From NCBI GenBank assembly GCA_016708725.1, contig JADJFE010000034.1:8981-72980 (forward strand): 64,000 bases of DNA, written 5' to 3'. Positions 44,871 through 54,290 of the stretch are shown piece by piece. The DNA comes from Candidatus Aalborgicola bjergmarkensis (GTDB taxonomy: Bacteria > Pseudomonadota > Gammaproteobacteria > Burkholderiales > Burkholderiaceae_C). Each line of letters opens with the position of its first letter. The first letter of the stretch is position 1. Position numbers and translations under genes: made by a program. The notes below the pieces were generated by a model. That model was not told where the DNA came from, searched no databases, and saw only the letters and a list, made by a program, of their open reading frames with translations.

Positions 44871-45674
44871 ATGAAGCCGATTACCGACCCCGAACTGGCC
44901 CAGTTTCAACGTTTCATCTTTGACAAAGCCGGCATTACCATGTCGGCGCAAAAAAAAGCGCTGGTGATGGGGCGACTGGCCAGGCGTCTGGAGTTTCACT
45001 CGCTGGAAACTTTTAGTCAGTATTTTCATTTGTTGACTTCAGGTCACCATGCGGATGAGGTGCAGATCGCTATTGATTTGCTGACTACCAATGAAACCTA
45101 TTTTTTCCGCGAGATGAAGCATTTCGACTTCCTGCGCGAAAAGGCTCTGGCGGCTCGCAGTCGGAGTGAATCGTTTCGTGTCTGGAGTGCTGCCAGTTCC
45201 AGTGGTGAGGAAGCCTATAGTCTGGCCATGGTGCTGGCAGACTGCCTGGAGACCACGCCATGGGAGGTCCTGGGCACCGACATCAGCACGCGGGTGCTGC
45301 ACAGTGCGGCCCAAGCCCTGTACCCCATGGAGCGTGGTCGCCATATTCCACAGAATTACTTGCGTCGTTTCTGCCTCAAAGGCTCAGGGGAGCATGAGGG
45401 CAAGTTTCTGGTTGAGCGCAATTTGCGCAGCCGGGTGCAGTTTCGGCAGTTGAACCTGAATGTGGCACTTCCCAGCATAGGGAGTTTTGATATGATTTTT
45501 TTGCGTAACGTGATGATTTATTTCAGTGACGAAACCAAACGCGACGTAGTGGAGCGTGTCATTACGGCGCTCAAACCCGACGGGTATTTATGCATTGGCC
45601 ACTCGGAGAGTCTGCACAAGATCACGGAGTCCGTGCAGCAGGTTGCCCCTTCTGTTTTCCGCAAAGCACAATAG
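44871..45674 (+). CDS. cheR: Chemotaxis methyltransferase CheR
   Basis: 267 residues. N-terminal helical domain (MSAQKKALVMGRLARRL), then a SAM-binding methyltransferase domain with LLTTNETYFFRE, FRVWSAASSSGEEAYSLAM, VLGTDIS and FDMIFLRNVMIYF. It methylates glutamates of MCPs. AAGGA precedes ATG 44871. The adjoining MCPs share a C-terminal aromatic tail that its beta-subdomain may bind. Confidence 0.95.
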   Translation: MKPITDPELAQFQRFIFDKAGITMSAQKKALVMGRLARRLEFHSLETFSQYFHLLTSGHHADEVQIAIDLLTTNETYFFREMKHFDFLREKALAARSRSESFRVWSAASSSGEEAYSLAMVLADCLETTPWEVLGTDISTRVLHSAAQALYPMERGRHIPQNYLRRFCLKGSGEHEGKFLVERNLRSRVQFRQLNLNVALPSIGSFDMIFLRNVMIYFSDETKRDVVERVITALKPDGYLCIGHSESLHKITESVQQVAPSVFRKAQ

Positions 45675-45702
45675 CACAATAGCACATTGATTCTGGTTTG
45701 AC

Positions 45703-46224
45703 ATGCACCGACTGGACGGTTTAATTGACATCTTTTTGCAGCCTGGAGAATTCTTCGTGGCGGATGGGGATTACCAAATGCGTACCATGCTGGGGTCGTG
45801 CATCTCGATTACGCTGTGGCATCCTTCCAAACGTGTAGGTGCCATGTCGCATTTTTTGTTACCCACACGGGGCGCGCATGAACCTACGGGGGAGCTTGAT
45901 GGACGTTATGGCGATGAGGCTATGCAACTGATGCTGACACAACTCAAACTGTTCGGTATTGCGCCCAGTCAGTGCCAAGGCAAGATATTTGGTGGTGGCA
46001 ACATGTTCCCTGACCACATAAGACCGGGTGCGAGCAGTGTGGGACAACGCAACGGAGAGGCTGCACTGGAGCTTCTTAATGCTTACGGTGTACCCATTGT
46101 TTCGGAGAGTTTGTTCGGAGTTGGGCATCGGCAGATTATTTTTGATGTCAGTACGGGCGATGTGTGGTGCCAGCAAATTCCACCAGGCCTGCAAGGACAA
46201 GAACCCGATGGAGATATGGTATGA
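45703..46224 (+). CDS. cheD: Chemoreceptor glutamine deamidase CheD
   Basis: 173 residues. Catalytic Cys33 in MLGSCISITLW and His50 in GAMSHFLLP, then KIFGGGNMF, RNGEAALELL and GHRQIIFDVSTGDV, all CheD hallmarks. It deamidates glutamines of MCPs, complementing CheR and CheB. No strong ribosome site precedes ATG 45703. The stop overlaps the cheB ATG. Confidence 0.94.
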   Translation: MHRLDGLIDIFLQPGEFFVADGDYQMRTMLGSCISITLWHPSKRVGAMSHFLLPTRGAHEPTGELDGRYGDEAMQLMLTQLKLFGIAPSQCQGKIFGGGNMFPDHIRPGASSVGQRNGEAALELLNAYGVPIVSESLFGVGHRQIIFDVSTGDVWCQQIPPGLQGQEPDGDMV

Positions 46225-47300
46225 CGCGCATCAAGGTAATGGTGGTGGATGACTCGGCCGTGGTGCGGCAGGTTATGACTGGTCTTCTGGAAGAGGACCC
46301 GGATATCGAGGTCATTGCTGCTGTAGCCGATCCGATTCTGGCAATGGCCCGATTGAAGGTTCAATGGCCCGATGTGTTTGTTCTGGATGTGGAAATGCCA
46401 CGCATGGATGGCATCACTTTTTTAAAACGCATCATGTCCGAGCGGCCAACGCCTGTGGTCATCTGTTCCACCTTGGCAGCTTCGGGTGCCAAAACATCCA
46501 TTGAAGCCTTGTCAGCCGGTGCGGTGGCCATCATCACCAAGCCGACGATTGGTTTGAAGCAGTTTCTGGTCGATGCTTCGGACGATTTGGTGACTGCCGT
46601 CAAGGCGGCATCCAAAGCCAACGTGAAACACGCCAAGCGGTCTTCCGCGCCACAGCCCGTGGTCAAGGAAAAATTTACCGCTGACGTGATCATGTCAGCC
46701 GCCGACAAGCATACGGCCATGACCCAGACCACCGAGCGTGTAGTGGCCCTGGGAACATCCACCGGAGGCACGCAGGCGCTCGAAGAAGTGCTGGTCAGCT
46801 TGCCGCGTGTGACGCCCGGCATTGTGATTGTGCAGCACATGCCGGAAAAGTTCACGGCTGAGTTTGCCAAACGCCTCAACAGTCTGTGTGAGATGGAGGT
46901 GCGTGAGGCACAGAACAATGATCGTGTCATACCGGGGCGTGCCTTGATCGCGCCGGGGGGAAAGCACATGCTGCTGCGCCGCACGGGGGCGCAGTATTAC
47001 GTGGAAGTCATGGACGGTCCCTTGGTGAATCGGCACCGGCCCTCGGTCGATGTGTTGTTCCGTTCAGTCTCCAAATGTGCGGGTGCCAATGCCTTGGGTG
47101 TCATCATGACGGGCATGGGCGACGATGGTGCTGCGGGCCTGGCCGAGATGCGTACTGCGGGTGCGCGCACGCTGGCGCAAGATGAGGACAGCTGTATCGT
47201 TTTTGGTATGCCCAAGGAGGCTATCAAGCGCGGTGGTGTCGAAAGAGTCGTGCCTTTGAGTGCCATCGGGCGCGAAATCATGACGCAGTTACACATGTAA
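46221..47300 (+). CDS. cheB: Chemotaxis methylesterase CheB
   Basis: 359 residues. Receiver domain with VVDDSAVVR and Asp56 in LDVEMPRMDG, a linker, then a methylesterase domain with GTSTGG (catalytic Ser), VQHMP (His) and GMGDDGAAG (Asp). It removes methyl groups from MCPs when phosphorylated by CheA. GGAG lies 7 nt before ATG 46221. It is the last chemotaxis gene on this strand. Confidence 0.95.
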   Translation: MTRIKVMVVDDSAVVRQVMTGLLEEDPDIEVIAAVADPILAMARLKVQWPDVFVLDVEMPRMDGITFLKRIMSERPTPVVICSTLAASGAKTSIEALSAGAVAIITKPTIGLKQFLVDASDDLVTAVKAASKANVKHAKRSSAPQPVVKEKFTADVIMSAADKHTAMTQTTERVVALGTSTGGTQALEEVLVSLPRVTPGIVIVQHMPEKFTAEFAKRLNSLCEMEVREAQNNDRVIPGRALIAPGGKHMLLRRTGAQYYVEVMDGPLVNRHRPSVDVLFRSVSKCAGANALGVIMTGMGDDGAAGLAEMRTAGARTLAQDEDSCIVFGMPKEAIKRGGVERVVPLSAIGREIMTQLHM

Positions 47301-47344
47301 TCAGGCTGTAGACCCCATGGAATGTGCGGGTTCAGCTATTAAAA
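47301..47344 (-). repeat. Dispersed intergenic repeat, partial copy
   Basis: The minus strand reads TTTTAATAGCTGAACCCGCA, then CATGGGGTCTACAGCCTGAT, matching the head of the copies at 56041-56192 and 7826-7977. It fills the gap between the convergent cheB and ADP-ribosylglycohydrolase genes. Confidence 0.6.
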
Positions 47345-47355
47345 GTGCAGCGCCA

Positions 47356-48435
47356 TCAATACGGTGGCAGCAAGCGGCGCAATCCGTGCAGGAGGACCAC
47401 CGTGGTGAACAGGATGCCGCGCGGAAACAGCCAGGGCGAGAACCGTGTATTGACCGCTGGAGGCTCTTGTTCCGGGCTGTTCGGCTGCGGCGAATCGCAG
47501 GCCGCCAGCCCGGTGGCAAGCTCTCGCATATAGCCTGTGCTGTGTGGCCAGTCGGTCAGATGCTTGAGCCAGGTTTGCGGGATACCGTCGGTGCCGCTGG
47601 TGGCACCTGCCAGTGCCCCGGCGATGGCGGCCACGGTGTCCACGTCGCCCCCGGCTTGCGTAATGGTTTCGATGGTGGCGCGGTAGTCGCCAAAGTGGTG
47701 GTACCAGGCCAGCAGGGCGAAGGGAACGCTGTGCAATACGTAGCCAGAAATGCCTTGTCGGGTGCCAAATTGTTTCAAGGCGAAGCCCATCGGATCGGGG
47801 GAGGTGCATGCCGCGCGCATGCCATCGACCACCTTTTGCCAGGACGTATCGGCCGAGACGCTGGCGAGCAAGGCCATAAATGTCTCCACGTCTGGTTTTT
47901 GTTTCCATAAACCGGCTACCAGTTGCGCGGCCACTTCCGCCACGGCCAATGCGCCAACGAAGGCTTTGGGGTCGGTGTGTGTCAGCAGGGTCGAGGCATG
48001 CACGTGCGCGCGGCGGCGTTTGGTATCGTGACTCCAGGTGGCACCGATGATGGCGCTACGCATGCTGGGGCCGTTGCCAGCGGAGAACACCCCGCTGCGT
48101 CGCATTCCCAGCCAGAGTCGCAGAATACCGCGCAGCGTTGCCAATCCGATACCAGCTGGCAGACACAAAAACCACAACCGAAACCTCCAGGCAAGGCAGG
48201 CGCGGAATTTCTCCACATCGCCCCCGCCGCGTAGCATGGCTTGTGCCACGAATACCGAGTGGTCGGTGTCGTCACTCACCATGCCATACCCCAGCAAGAA
48301 GCGCTGCTCCAGTGGCAGACGCGCAAAACGCCGTGCCCGTCGCGTGGACATGCCTTCATAGGGCAGGCCGATGGCATCGCCAACAGCGCACCCTAAAAGG
48401 CAGCCCTCGATCAGTTGCAAACGGGTGGTGTGCAT
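47356..48435 (-). CDS. ADP-ribosylglycohydrolase family protein
   Basis: 359 residues. Motifs of the DraG/ARH family: GCLLGCAVGDAIGLPYEG near the N-terminus, SDDTDHSVF (usual metal ligands), and GGDVDTVAAIAGALAGA near 265. It would remove ADP-ribose from proteins or small molecules. The C-terminal ~60 residues (SPWLFPRGILFTTVVLLHG) are extra and partly hydrophobic. It runs convergent to cheB. Its partner transferase is not in the window. Confidence 0.88.
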   Translation of the reverse strand: MHTTRLQLIEGCLLGCAVGDAIGLPYEGMSTRRARRFARLPLEQRFLLGYGMVSDDTDHSVFVAQAMLRGGGDVEKFRACLAWRFRLWFLCLPAGIGLATLRGILRLWLGMRRSGVFSAGNGPSMRSAIIGATWSHDTKRRRAHVHASTLLTHTDPKAFVGALAVAEVAAQLVAGLWKQKPDVETFMALLASVSADTSWQKVVDGMRAACTSPDPMGFALKQFGTRQGISGYVLHSVPFALLAWYHHFGDYRATIETITQAGGDVDTVAAIAGALAGATSGTDGIPQTWLKHLTDWPHSTGYMRELATGLAACDSPQPNSPEQEPPAVNTRFSPWLFPRGILFTTVVLLHGLRRLLPPY

Positions 48436-48459
48436 GTTTGGAGATAAAAACAGTGTGTA

Positions 48460-50094
48460 CTAATGCAGCCGGAATACATCGGCGGTTCGTACCAGGTCAT
48501 GGCCTTTTTCTTCCAGGATGTGTGCGGCCAACGCGGCCTGGGTGGCAAGCGGTACGTTTTGTTGGGTGGCTGCATCCAGTTTCACTACGAGTTCGGCCAC
48601 ACGGTTGATGGCAATGCCTTGCTCTTTGGATGCATGCGAGATTTCGCCCATCAGGTCACAAACCCGTTGCACGGCCGCGATGGAGGCGTCGATGGTTTCG
48701 CGCGCATCGGTGACTTGCAATAACCCGTTTTCCACCTGGTGCACGGAATCCTCAATCAGAGCTTTGATTTCCTTGGCGGCGGCCGCACTGCGCTTGGCCA
48801 GGCTGCGCACTTCGCTGGCAACGACGGCAAAACCGCGCCCCTGCTCACCCGCACGCGCTGCCTCAACAGCGGCATTGAGAGCCAGGATATTGGTTTGAAA
48901 GGCAATGCCATCAATCACGCCAATGATGTCGGTGATCTTGCGCGAGCTGCCGGCAATGGATTCCATGGTGCCCACCACATTGCCGATGGCGTCGCCACCA
49001 TGGGCAACGACGCTTCCTGCTTCTTGCATCAGCTTGTTGGCATTCATGGCATTGTCGAGATTTTGTTTGACGGTGGCAGAAACTTCCTCCATGTTGGAGG
49101 CCGTTTCCTGCAGCGAAGCTGCCTGCTCGGTGGTGCGTTCGGCCAGTGCATCGTTACCCTGACTGATTTCCCGTGCCTCGGCACGCACCGCATGGGCGCT
49201 ACCCATCACCGTTGTGGCCATCGAAGCCAAGGCCTGTTGCATGGCATACAGCGCGTTCATCAGTTGGGCGACTTCATCGTTGCCCCGCCTGTCAATGCGG
49301 TTGGCCAGATAACCGGCTGCGATTTGCTTGGCAATGGACACCGCTTCGTTGATAGGGGAAGTGATGTTACGCTGCAGACGCCAGCCCAGACCTATGAACA
49401 GCCCTATGCCCGCGAACATCAATAGCAGGCTGCCATTGCGTGCGCTGGCGTAGGCCGCTGCAATATCTTCTTGCGCCTTCTTGTTTTCCACCAAAGCCTG
49501 GGCCTGTTGGTTGCTCTGGTGCAGGCTCCACAGTCCGAAACCGCCAACCAGGACAAGCGCTAGTATTGCCGATGCCAGCAAGCCCATCAGCCGACCTTGA
49601 ATGCCTGGATGCAGCAGTGTGTCAAACCATCCCAACAGACCGGTGCGCACGACCTGCCCAGACCTGATTTGCAAACCAGCGGCCCTGCCGGTGCGAAAGC
49701 GTTGGTACATTGCCTCGCTTGCATCAATGGCCTCGCGCGCGAGTTTCATACGTACCGAGGCATAACCAACGATACGTCCGTTTTCCCACATCGGGGAAGC
49801 GTTGGCCAGTACCCAGTAGAAGTCACCATTCTTGCGCCGGTTCTTGACCATGCCGGTCCAGGTGCGTCCAGCCTGGAGGTTTTGCCACATGTCGGCGTAG
49901 GCTTGTACGGGCATGTCAGGATGGCGCACGATGTTGTGCGGTTGCCCTAGTAGCTCTTCTTCGGTGAAACCGCTGGCTTCGATGAAATCGGCGTTGGCGA
50001 AAGTGATTTTGCCCTTGAGGTCGGTGCGCGAAATAGGCGATTGGTCATCGCGTAGCACGTACTCATTTTTGGAGACCGGTTGGTTGTTTCGCAT
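48460..50094 (-). CDS. Aer-like methyl-accepting chemotaxis protein with PAS domain
   Basis: 544 residues. An N-terminal PAS domain (~10-125) contains ASGFTEEELLGQPHNIVRHP, the Aer-type FAD-binding region. Two adjoining membrane segments follow (LMGLLASAILALVLVGGFGLW and GSLLLMFAGIGLFIGLGW), then HAMP and a signalling domain with FQTNILALNAAVEAARAGEQGRGFAVVASEVRSLAKRS. It senses redox or energy state from inside the cell. It lacks the xFSRF tail of the operon MCPs. Confidence 0.93.
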   Translation of the reverse strand: MRNNQPVSKNEYVLRDDQSPISRTDLKGKITFANADFIEASGFTEEELLGQPHNIVRHPDMPVQAYADMWQNLQAGRTWTGMVKNRRKNGDFYWVLANASPMWENGRIVGYASVRMKLAREAIDASEAMYQRFRTGRAAGLQIRSGQVVRTGLLGWFDTLLHPGIQGRLMGLLASAILALVLVGGFGLWSLHQSNQQAQALVENKKAQEDIAAAYASARNGSLLLMFAGIGLFIGLGWRLQRNITSPINEAVSIAKQIAAGYLANRIDRRGNDEVAQLMNALYAMQQALASMATTVMGSAHAVRAEAREISQGNDALAERTTEQAASLQETASNMEEVSATVKQNLDNAMNANKLMQEAGSVVAHGGDAIGNVVGTMESIAGSSRKITDIIGVIDGIAFQTNILALNAAVEAARAGEQGRGFAVVASEVRSLAKRSAAAAKEIKALIEDSVHQVENGLLQVTDARETIDASIAAVQRVCDLMGEISHASKEQGIAINRVAELVVKLDAATQQNVPLATQAALAAHILEEKGHDLVRTADVFRLH

Positions 50095-50165
50095 GGCATT
50101 GGGCGCTGAAAAGCACTATGAACGCGCTATTGTCAACGATTTGGCGCGCCTGGCCTGTGCGGGGA

Positions 50166-50834
50166 TCAGGCGTAGGTGATCCAGGATGCGTACTGCGGGG
50201 CGTCCAGGTGTGGCAGGGTGTTGTAAGTCAGCAGCGTGTGGCGCCTGGGACTGAAGGTGAATTCGGTGACCGAACTATTGCGAATGTGCATGTTCAATTC
50301 GACCGTGGCCTCGGTAGACGCACCCAGAATGTGCCCCACTGCTGCGGAAATGGGGCCGCCACTGCTGATGATGAGCACATTGCCGCTGTATTGCCAGCGC
50401 ACATGATCCAGGGCTGACGTGATGCCGCGTACAAACTCGGCGTAACTCGGCATTCCTTCGGGTTGGATCGCACCCCGCATCCACTGCGTCAGCCCCTGGC
50501 GCAGCAGGCGGAAATGGTGTTTGTACAACTCGGGCGAGTCCGGTGTTTTGAGTTCCTGGGGGGCAATGGCGGTAATGATCGCCTGGCCGTTGTATTCGTC
50601 CAACCCTGACCACGTGTTTGCGTGCAGGTTTTGGCCAGAGCCTTGCGCGATCCCGAGCCAAGTTTGTACATGGCGTTTGAGTGTGCCGGTGAAAACGGCT
50701 TCAAAGCCCACGCCACGCGCGGCAAAGTATTCTCCCAGGCGCACGCTTTGTTGCGTGCCCAGTTCGCTCAATTTGTCGTAATCTGCAGCTCCAAAAGAAG
50801 CCTGCCCGTGACGCACCAGATAGATAGTTCCCAT
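50166..50834 (-). CDS. Histidine phosphatase (phosphoglycerate mutase-like) family protein
   Basis: 222 residues. YLVRHGQASFG carries the catalytic RHG motif, FTGTLKRHVQT the second Arg region, and NVLIISSGGPISAAVG replaces the usual SHG with SGG, so the second catalytic His is missing at the expected place. It could still be a phosphatase of unknown substrate. The ATG at 50834 lies 160 bp from the divergent sensor kinase gene. Confidence 0.85.
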   Translation of the reverse strand: MGTIYLVRHGQASFGAADYDKLSELGTQQSVRLGEYFAARGVGFEAVFTGTLKRHVQTWLGIAQGSGQNLHANTWSGLDEYNGQAIITAIAPQELKTPDSPELYKHHFRLLRQGLTQWMRGAIQPEGMPSYAEFVRGITSALDHVRWQYSGNVLIISSGGPISAAVGHILGASTEATVELNMHIRNSSVTEFTFSPRRHTLLTYNTLPHLDAPQYASWITYA

Positions 50835-50993
50835 ACCGCGAATCTAAACCAGAAAGACAATCAATGCTTGTAAAACAGGGGACATGTAGCAATGGAGTGC
50901 TATATTCAGCCCCTTGCGCTAACCATGCCGGATTTTCGTTTCAAAGTACAGTACGGGCGTGGTTTGGATAAATTTTAGAAAGAGACAAAAGAC

Positions 50994-53744
50994 ATGTCAT
51001 TTATCACCAGCAGCATTGTCCGACTGTTTAATGCCATTGTGCTGTTTAGCATCGTGTTGGGACTTGCGGCATTTACCTTGGTCATCGGATATTACAACTA
51101 TGACGTATCCATGACCGATCTGACCAACAAGGCCAAGAATACGGGCGATCTGGCATCCATCAGTCTGGGGGAGTCCCTGTGGAACTATGACGATGCGGGT
51201 ATGCAGGGCATTTTTACCGCCATCTTGCTGGATAAGGATGTGGTTGCCATCCGGGTCATGCGGGGGGATGAAAATACCGCCAGTGCGGAAAAATTTCGCG
51301 ATGATGTGAGCAAAATCCCGTTTGTTGACTTGCTCAAGAACCCAGCCTACATTGCAACCGCCGCGCCGATCATGCGCGAAGGCAAGCAGATTGCCCGTGT
51401 TCAAATTCTGACATCGACGGAAAAAGTCAAAGAAAACATCCGCTACACCACGATGCTGATCTCGGCCTTTGCCGTAGGATTTGTGGTGTTGCTCTCAGGC
51501 ATGATCTGGATTCTGGGAACGCGCATCATCAAACGGCCAATCGAGGCCTTGCGTGAAAGTGCTGACCACTTGGCAGACGGCAACCTGAACCAGGAAATCA
51601 ACGTAGACCGCCACGACGAGCTGGGTAGCCTTGCTATCAGCTTTGACAAGATGCGCAATGCCATCCGCAAAAAACTTGCCGACCTGTCCGTATTGAACCA
51701 GACCGGCGAGAAGCTGGCAGGCATTCATGACCAGACCGAGGCGTTGGAGGCTGCCATCAAGGTGATGAGTGAACAAACCCAGGTTGACCGGGGTTCCATT
51801 TATCTGCTTGACAAGCAGAAGAACCTTACGCTGCATGCCTACTATCCTGAGTTGAACGAACACGTGAGCGATTTTCCCAAGGCGTTCAAATTCTCCGAGG
51901 GTATTGCCGGCCAGGTGGCGGCGTCGGGCACTATTTCCTTCGTGCCGGATGTCTCAAAAATGCCGGGGTATGTGGCCCCTGCCAGTCCCGAGCAACCCAA
52001 AGCCTTGCTGTGCGTGCCGATGATGGATGACAAAGAGGTGTTTGGTGTCATGAATTTTATCGGCAAGGTCGGCAAAGTGCGCTTTACCGAGGAGGACGAA
52101 GGCTTTGCCCTGACTATTGCCCGCATGGCCGTGATTACGACCAAAAATATCCAGATGCTCGAAGTCATCGAGGAACAGAATCGCACCCTGGAAGAGCGGA
52201 TTCTGGTGCGTACTTCCGAGCTGCGGCAAAAAACGAACGATGTCAACGCCATGTTGCAAAACATGCGCCAGGGCATTTTCACGATTATCAAGGGTGGTGT
52301 CATTCACCCGGAATACTCGGCCTTTTTGTCCGAGATATTCGAAACCCAGGATATTGCCAATCGGTCTGTGCTGCAGTTCTTGTTTGCCCATAGCAGCATT
52401 GGTGGTGATGTGTTCAACCAGATGGAGGCGACCTTTGACGCCATGATTGGTGAGGACAACATGAACTTCCAGTTCAACTCTCACCTGCTGGTGCATGAAT
52501 TCACCAAGCATTTTGAGGGGAATCGTTCCAAGATTCTGGAACTGGACTGGAACCCGGTCGTTGATGTGGATGGCAATATCGAAAAACTGATGGTCACGGT
52601 GCGCGATGTCACCGAACTCAAAGCCCTGCAACAAGAAACCGAAAAGCAGAAAGAAGAACTCGACATCATCGGACAGATTCTTTCTGTTTCCAAAGACAAG
52701 CTGCTGGAGTTCATCAGCAGCTCCAACGAGTTTTTCGACGAAAACCAGACCATCATCACCCAGACGTCAGAAAAGAACAAAAACGTCATCGCCACCCTGT
52801 TTCGCAATATGCACACCATCAAGGGCAACGCGCGCACGTACGGGCTCAGTTATGTTACCGACCGGGTGCATGAGGCGGAAACCACCTACAACCGTTTGCG
52901 CTCAGAAAATGATTTCCCCTGGGATCAAACCCAGTTGCTGGAGGAGTTGGAGGCAGCGCGGGTCTGTGTGCTTCGCTACGAGACCGTTTTCAAGGAAAAA
53001 CTCTCAGGCTTTGTCAGTGGCGACGGCATCGACAACTCCGTGCTGGAGCGTATTGCAAAGGCCGTTGATGATGTGAATGAAATGTCGGCCGTTGGCGCGC
53101 TCAAGACCTCCGTGAAATTTGTTCGGGATTCGATCAATACCGCCCGTTCCGAAAGTGTTCATGAGATGCTCAACGGCATCATACGGGGCATCCCCTCCAT
53201 GGCAAGGCAGCTTGAGAAGGAAACTCCGGAAATCGCCATCACCGACAACTTTATCCGGGTAAAAAGGGATGTGGTTCCAATGCTGCGCAATGTGTTCATG
53301 CACGTTTTCCGCAATTCCCTGGACCACGGCCTGGAGACCACCGAGCAGCGCATTGCCGCTGGCAAACCAGAGAAGGGGCACATCACACTGGAAACCTCTC
53401 TGAGCGAAGACCAGTTGAACTTTAGCTTCCACGACGATGGCAAAGGATTGGGGCTCGATATGATTCGCAACAAAGCTGTTGCCAATGGTCAACTGGAGCC
53501 CGATAGCGTGGTAAGCGATGAAGAAATCGCTGAACTGATATTCCTTTCCGGTTTGTCTACCGCTTCCGAAGTCACCAACGTTTCTGGCCGGGGGGTGGGT
53601 ATGGATGCCATCCGCAAATTTTTGCAAAAATACCAAGGGGATGTGCAAATCGAATTTACCAGCCCGACGCGCTCCAGAAATGGGTTCAGAGCCTTTCGCA
53701 TGCTCATCACCTTGCCAGCCAAATACGCTTTCCAGCGTACTTGA
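50994..53744 (+). CDS. Membrane-bound CheA-like histidine kinase (HAMP-GAF-HPt-HATPase)
   Basis: 916 residues. N-terminal helix (IVLFSIVLGLAAFTLVIGYY), short extracytoplasmic sensor (~35-155), second helix (LISAFAVGFVVLLSGMIWIL), HAMP (~180-230), GAF (~250-400), coiled coil, PAS-like segment ending VTVRDVTEL, HPt with His607 (FRNMHTIKGNARTYGL), then HATPase boxes HVFRNSLDHGLE, DDGKGLGLDM and GRGVGMDAIRKF. It ends without a CheW-like domain, so it is probably not part of an MCP array but a directly sensing CheA relative. No cognate regulator is adjacent; the stand-alone receiver at 32326 is one candidate. Confidence 0.92.
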   Translation: MSFITSSIVRLFNAIVLFSIVLGLAAFTLVIGYYNYDVSMTDLTNKAKNTGDLASISLGESLWNYDDAGMQGIFTAILLDKDVVAIRVMRGDENTASAEKFRDDVSKIPFVDLLKNPAYIATAAPIMREGKQIARVQILTSTEKVKENIRYTTMLISAFAVGFVVLLSGMIWILGTRIIKRPIEALRESADHLADGNLNQEINVDRHDELGSLAISFDKMRNAIRKKLADLSVLNQTGEKLAGIHDQTEALEAAIKVMSEQTQVDRGSIYLLDKQKNLTLHAYYPELNEHVSDFPKAFKFSEGIAGQVAASGTISFVPDVSKMPGYVAPASPEQPKALLCVPMMDDKEVFGVMNFIGKVGKVRFTEEDEGFALTIARMAVITTKNIQMLEVIEEQNRTLEERILVRTSELRQKTNDVNAMLQNMRQGIFTIIKGGVIHPEYSAFLSEIFETQDIANRSVLQFLFAHSSIGGDVFNQMEATFDAMIGEDNMNFQFNSHLLVHEFTKHFEGNRSKILELDWNPVVDVDGNIEKLMVTVRDVTELKALQQETEKQKEELDIIGQILSVSKDKLLEFISSSNEFFDENQTIITQTSEKNKNVIATLFRNMHTIKGNARTYGLSYVTDRVHEAETTYNRLRSENDFPWDQTQLLEELEAARVCVLRYETVFKEKLSGFVSGDGIDNSVLERIAKAVDDVNEMSAVGALKTSVKFVRDSINTARSESVHEMLNGIIRGIPSMARQLEKETPEIAITDNFIRVKRDVVPMLRNVFMHVFRNSLDHGLETTEQRIAAGKPEKGHITLETSLSEDQLNFSFHDDGKGLGLDMIRNKAVANGQLEPDSVVSDEEIAELIFLSGLSTASEVTNVSGRGVGMDAIRKFLQKYQGDVQIEFTSPTRSRNGFRAFRMLITLPAKYAFQRT

Positions 53745-53771
53745 CGCACTTGGCGCACCTGACGTACTTGA
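53736..53771 (+). repeat. Four degenerate 9-bp repeats
   Basis: TTGACGCAC, TTGGCGCAC, CTGACGTAC, TTGAACCAT follow each other across the end of the kinase gene and the next start codon. They may simply be slippage products. Confidence 0.5.
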
Positions 53772-53774
53772 ACC

Positions 53775-54290
53775 ATGGCAGCAGAAGTAGCCTTCGAGAT
53801 GCAGCGACTGGTGCATGCGCCCCGGCCTCTGGTGTGGCAGGCATACACGGCCCTGGAGCCGCTGTTGGAATGGTTCGGGCCTAGCGGTTTCACGGTGCCG
53901 CACAGCAACATGGATTTGCGCCCAGGTGGTAGTTTTCACTACTGTCTGCGTGGCCCCACAGGGCTGGAAATCTGGGGAAAATGGAACTTTGTGGATTTGC
54001 GAGAGCCGGAATACCTGGAGGTGATCATCGGGTTTTCCGACGCAAAAGGTCGCCTGACACGCCACCCGATGGAGTCAACGTGGCCTTTGCAGACGCTTTC
54101 ATGCACCACATTGCGCGAGCAGGGTGATGATGGTATGGGTACGGAAATCACCATTCGCTGGGAACCCTGGCAGGCCACACAGGCCGAAATCGCCGCTTTT
54201 GTTGCGAGTCATGCAGCCATGCAACAGGGCTGCAACGACACATTTGCCCACCTTGATGCCTATTTGGCGATGAAAAAACAGGTTGTATGA
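53775..54290 (+). CDS. SRPBCC / AHSA1-like domain protein
   Basis: 171 residues. The pattern (VHAPRPLVWQAYTALEPLLEWFGPSGF, LRPGGSFHYCLRGP, WGKWNFVDLREPEYLEVII) fits the START/Bet v1-like AHSA1 family, which binds hydrophobic ligands or regulates Hsp90-type partners. Biological role here unknown. Its stop overlaps the pgpA ATG, so it is co-translated with a lipid-metabolism gene. Confidence 0.85.
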   Translation: MAAEVAFEMQRLVHAPRPLVWQAYTALEPLLEWFGPSGFTVPHSNMDLRPGGSFHYCLRGPTGLEIWGKWNFVDLREPEYLEVIIGFSDAKGRLTRHPMESTWPLQTLSCTTLREQGDDGMGTEITIRWEPWQATQAEIAAFVASHAAMQQGCNDTFAHLDAYLAMKKQVV

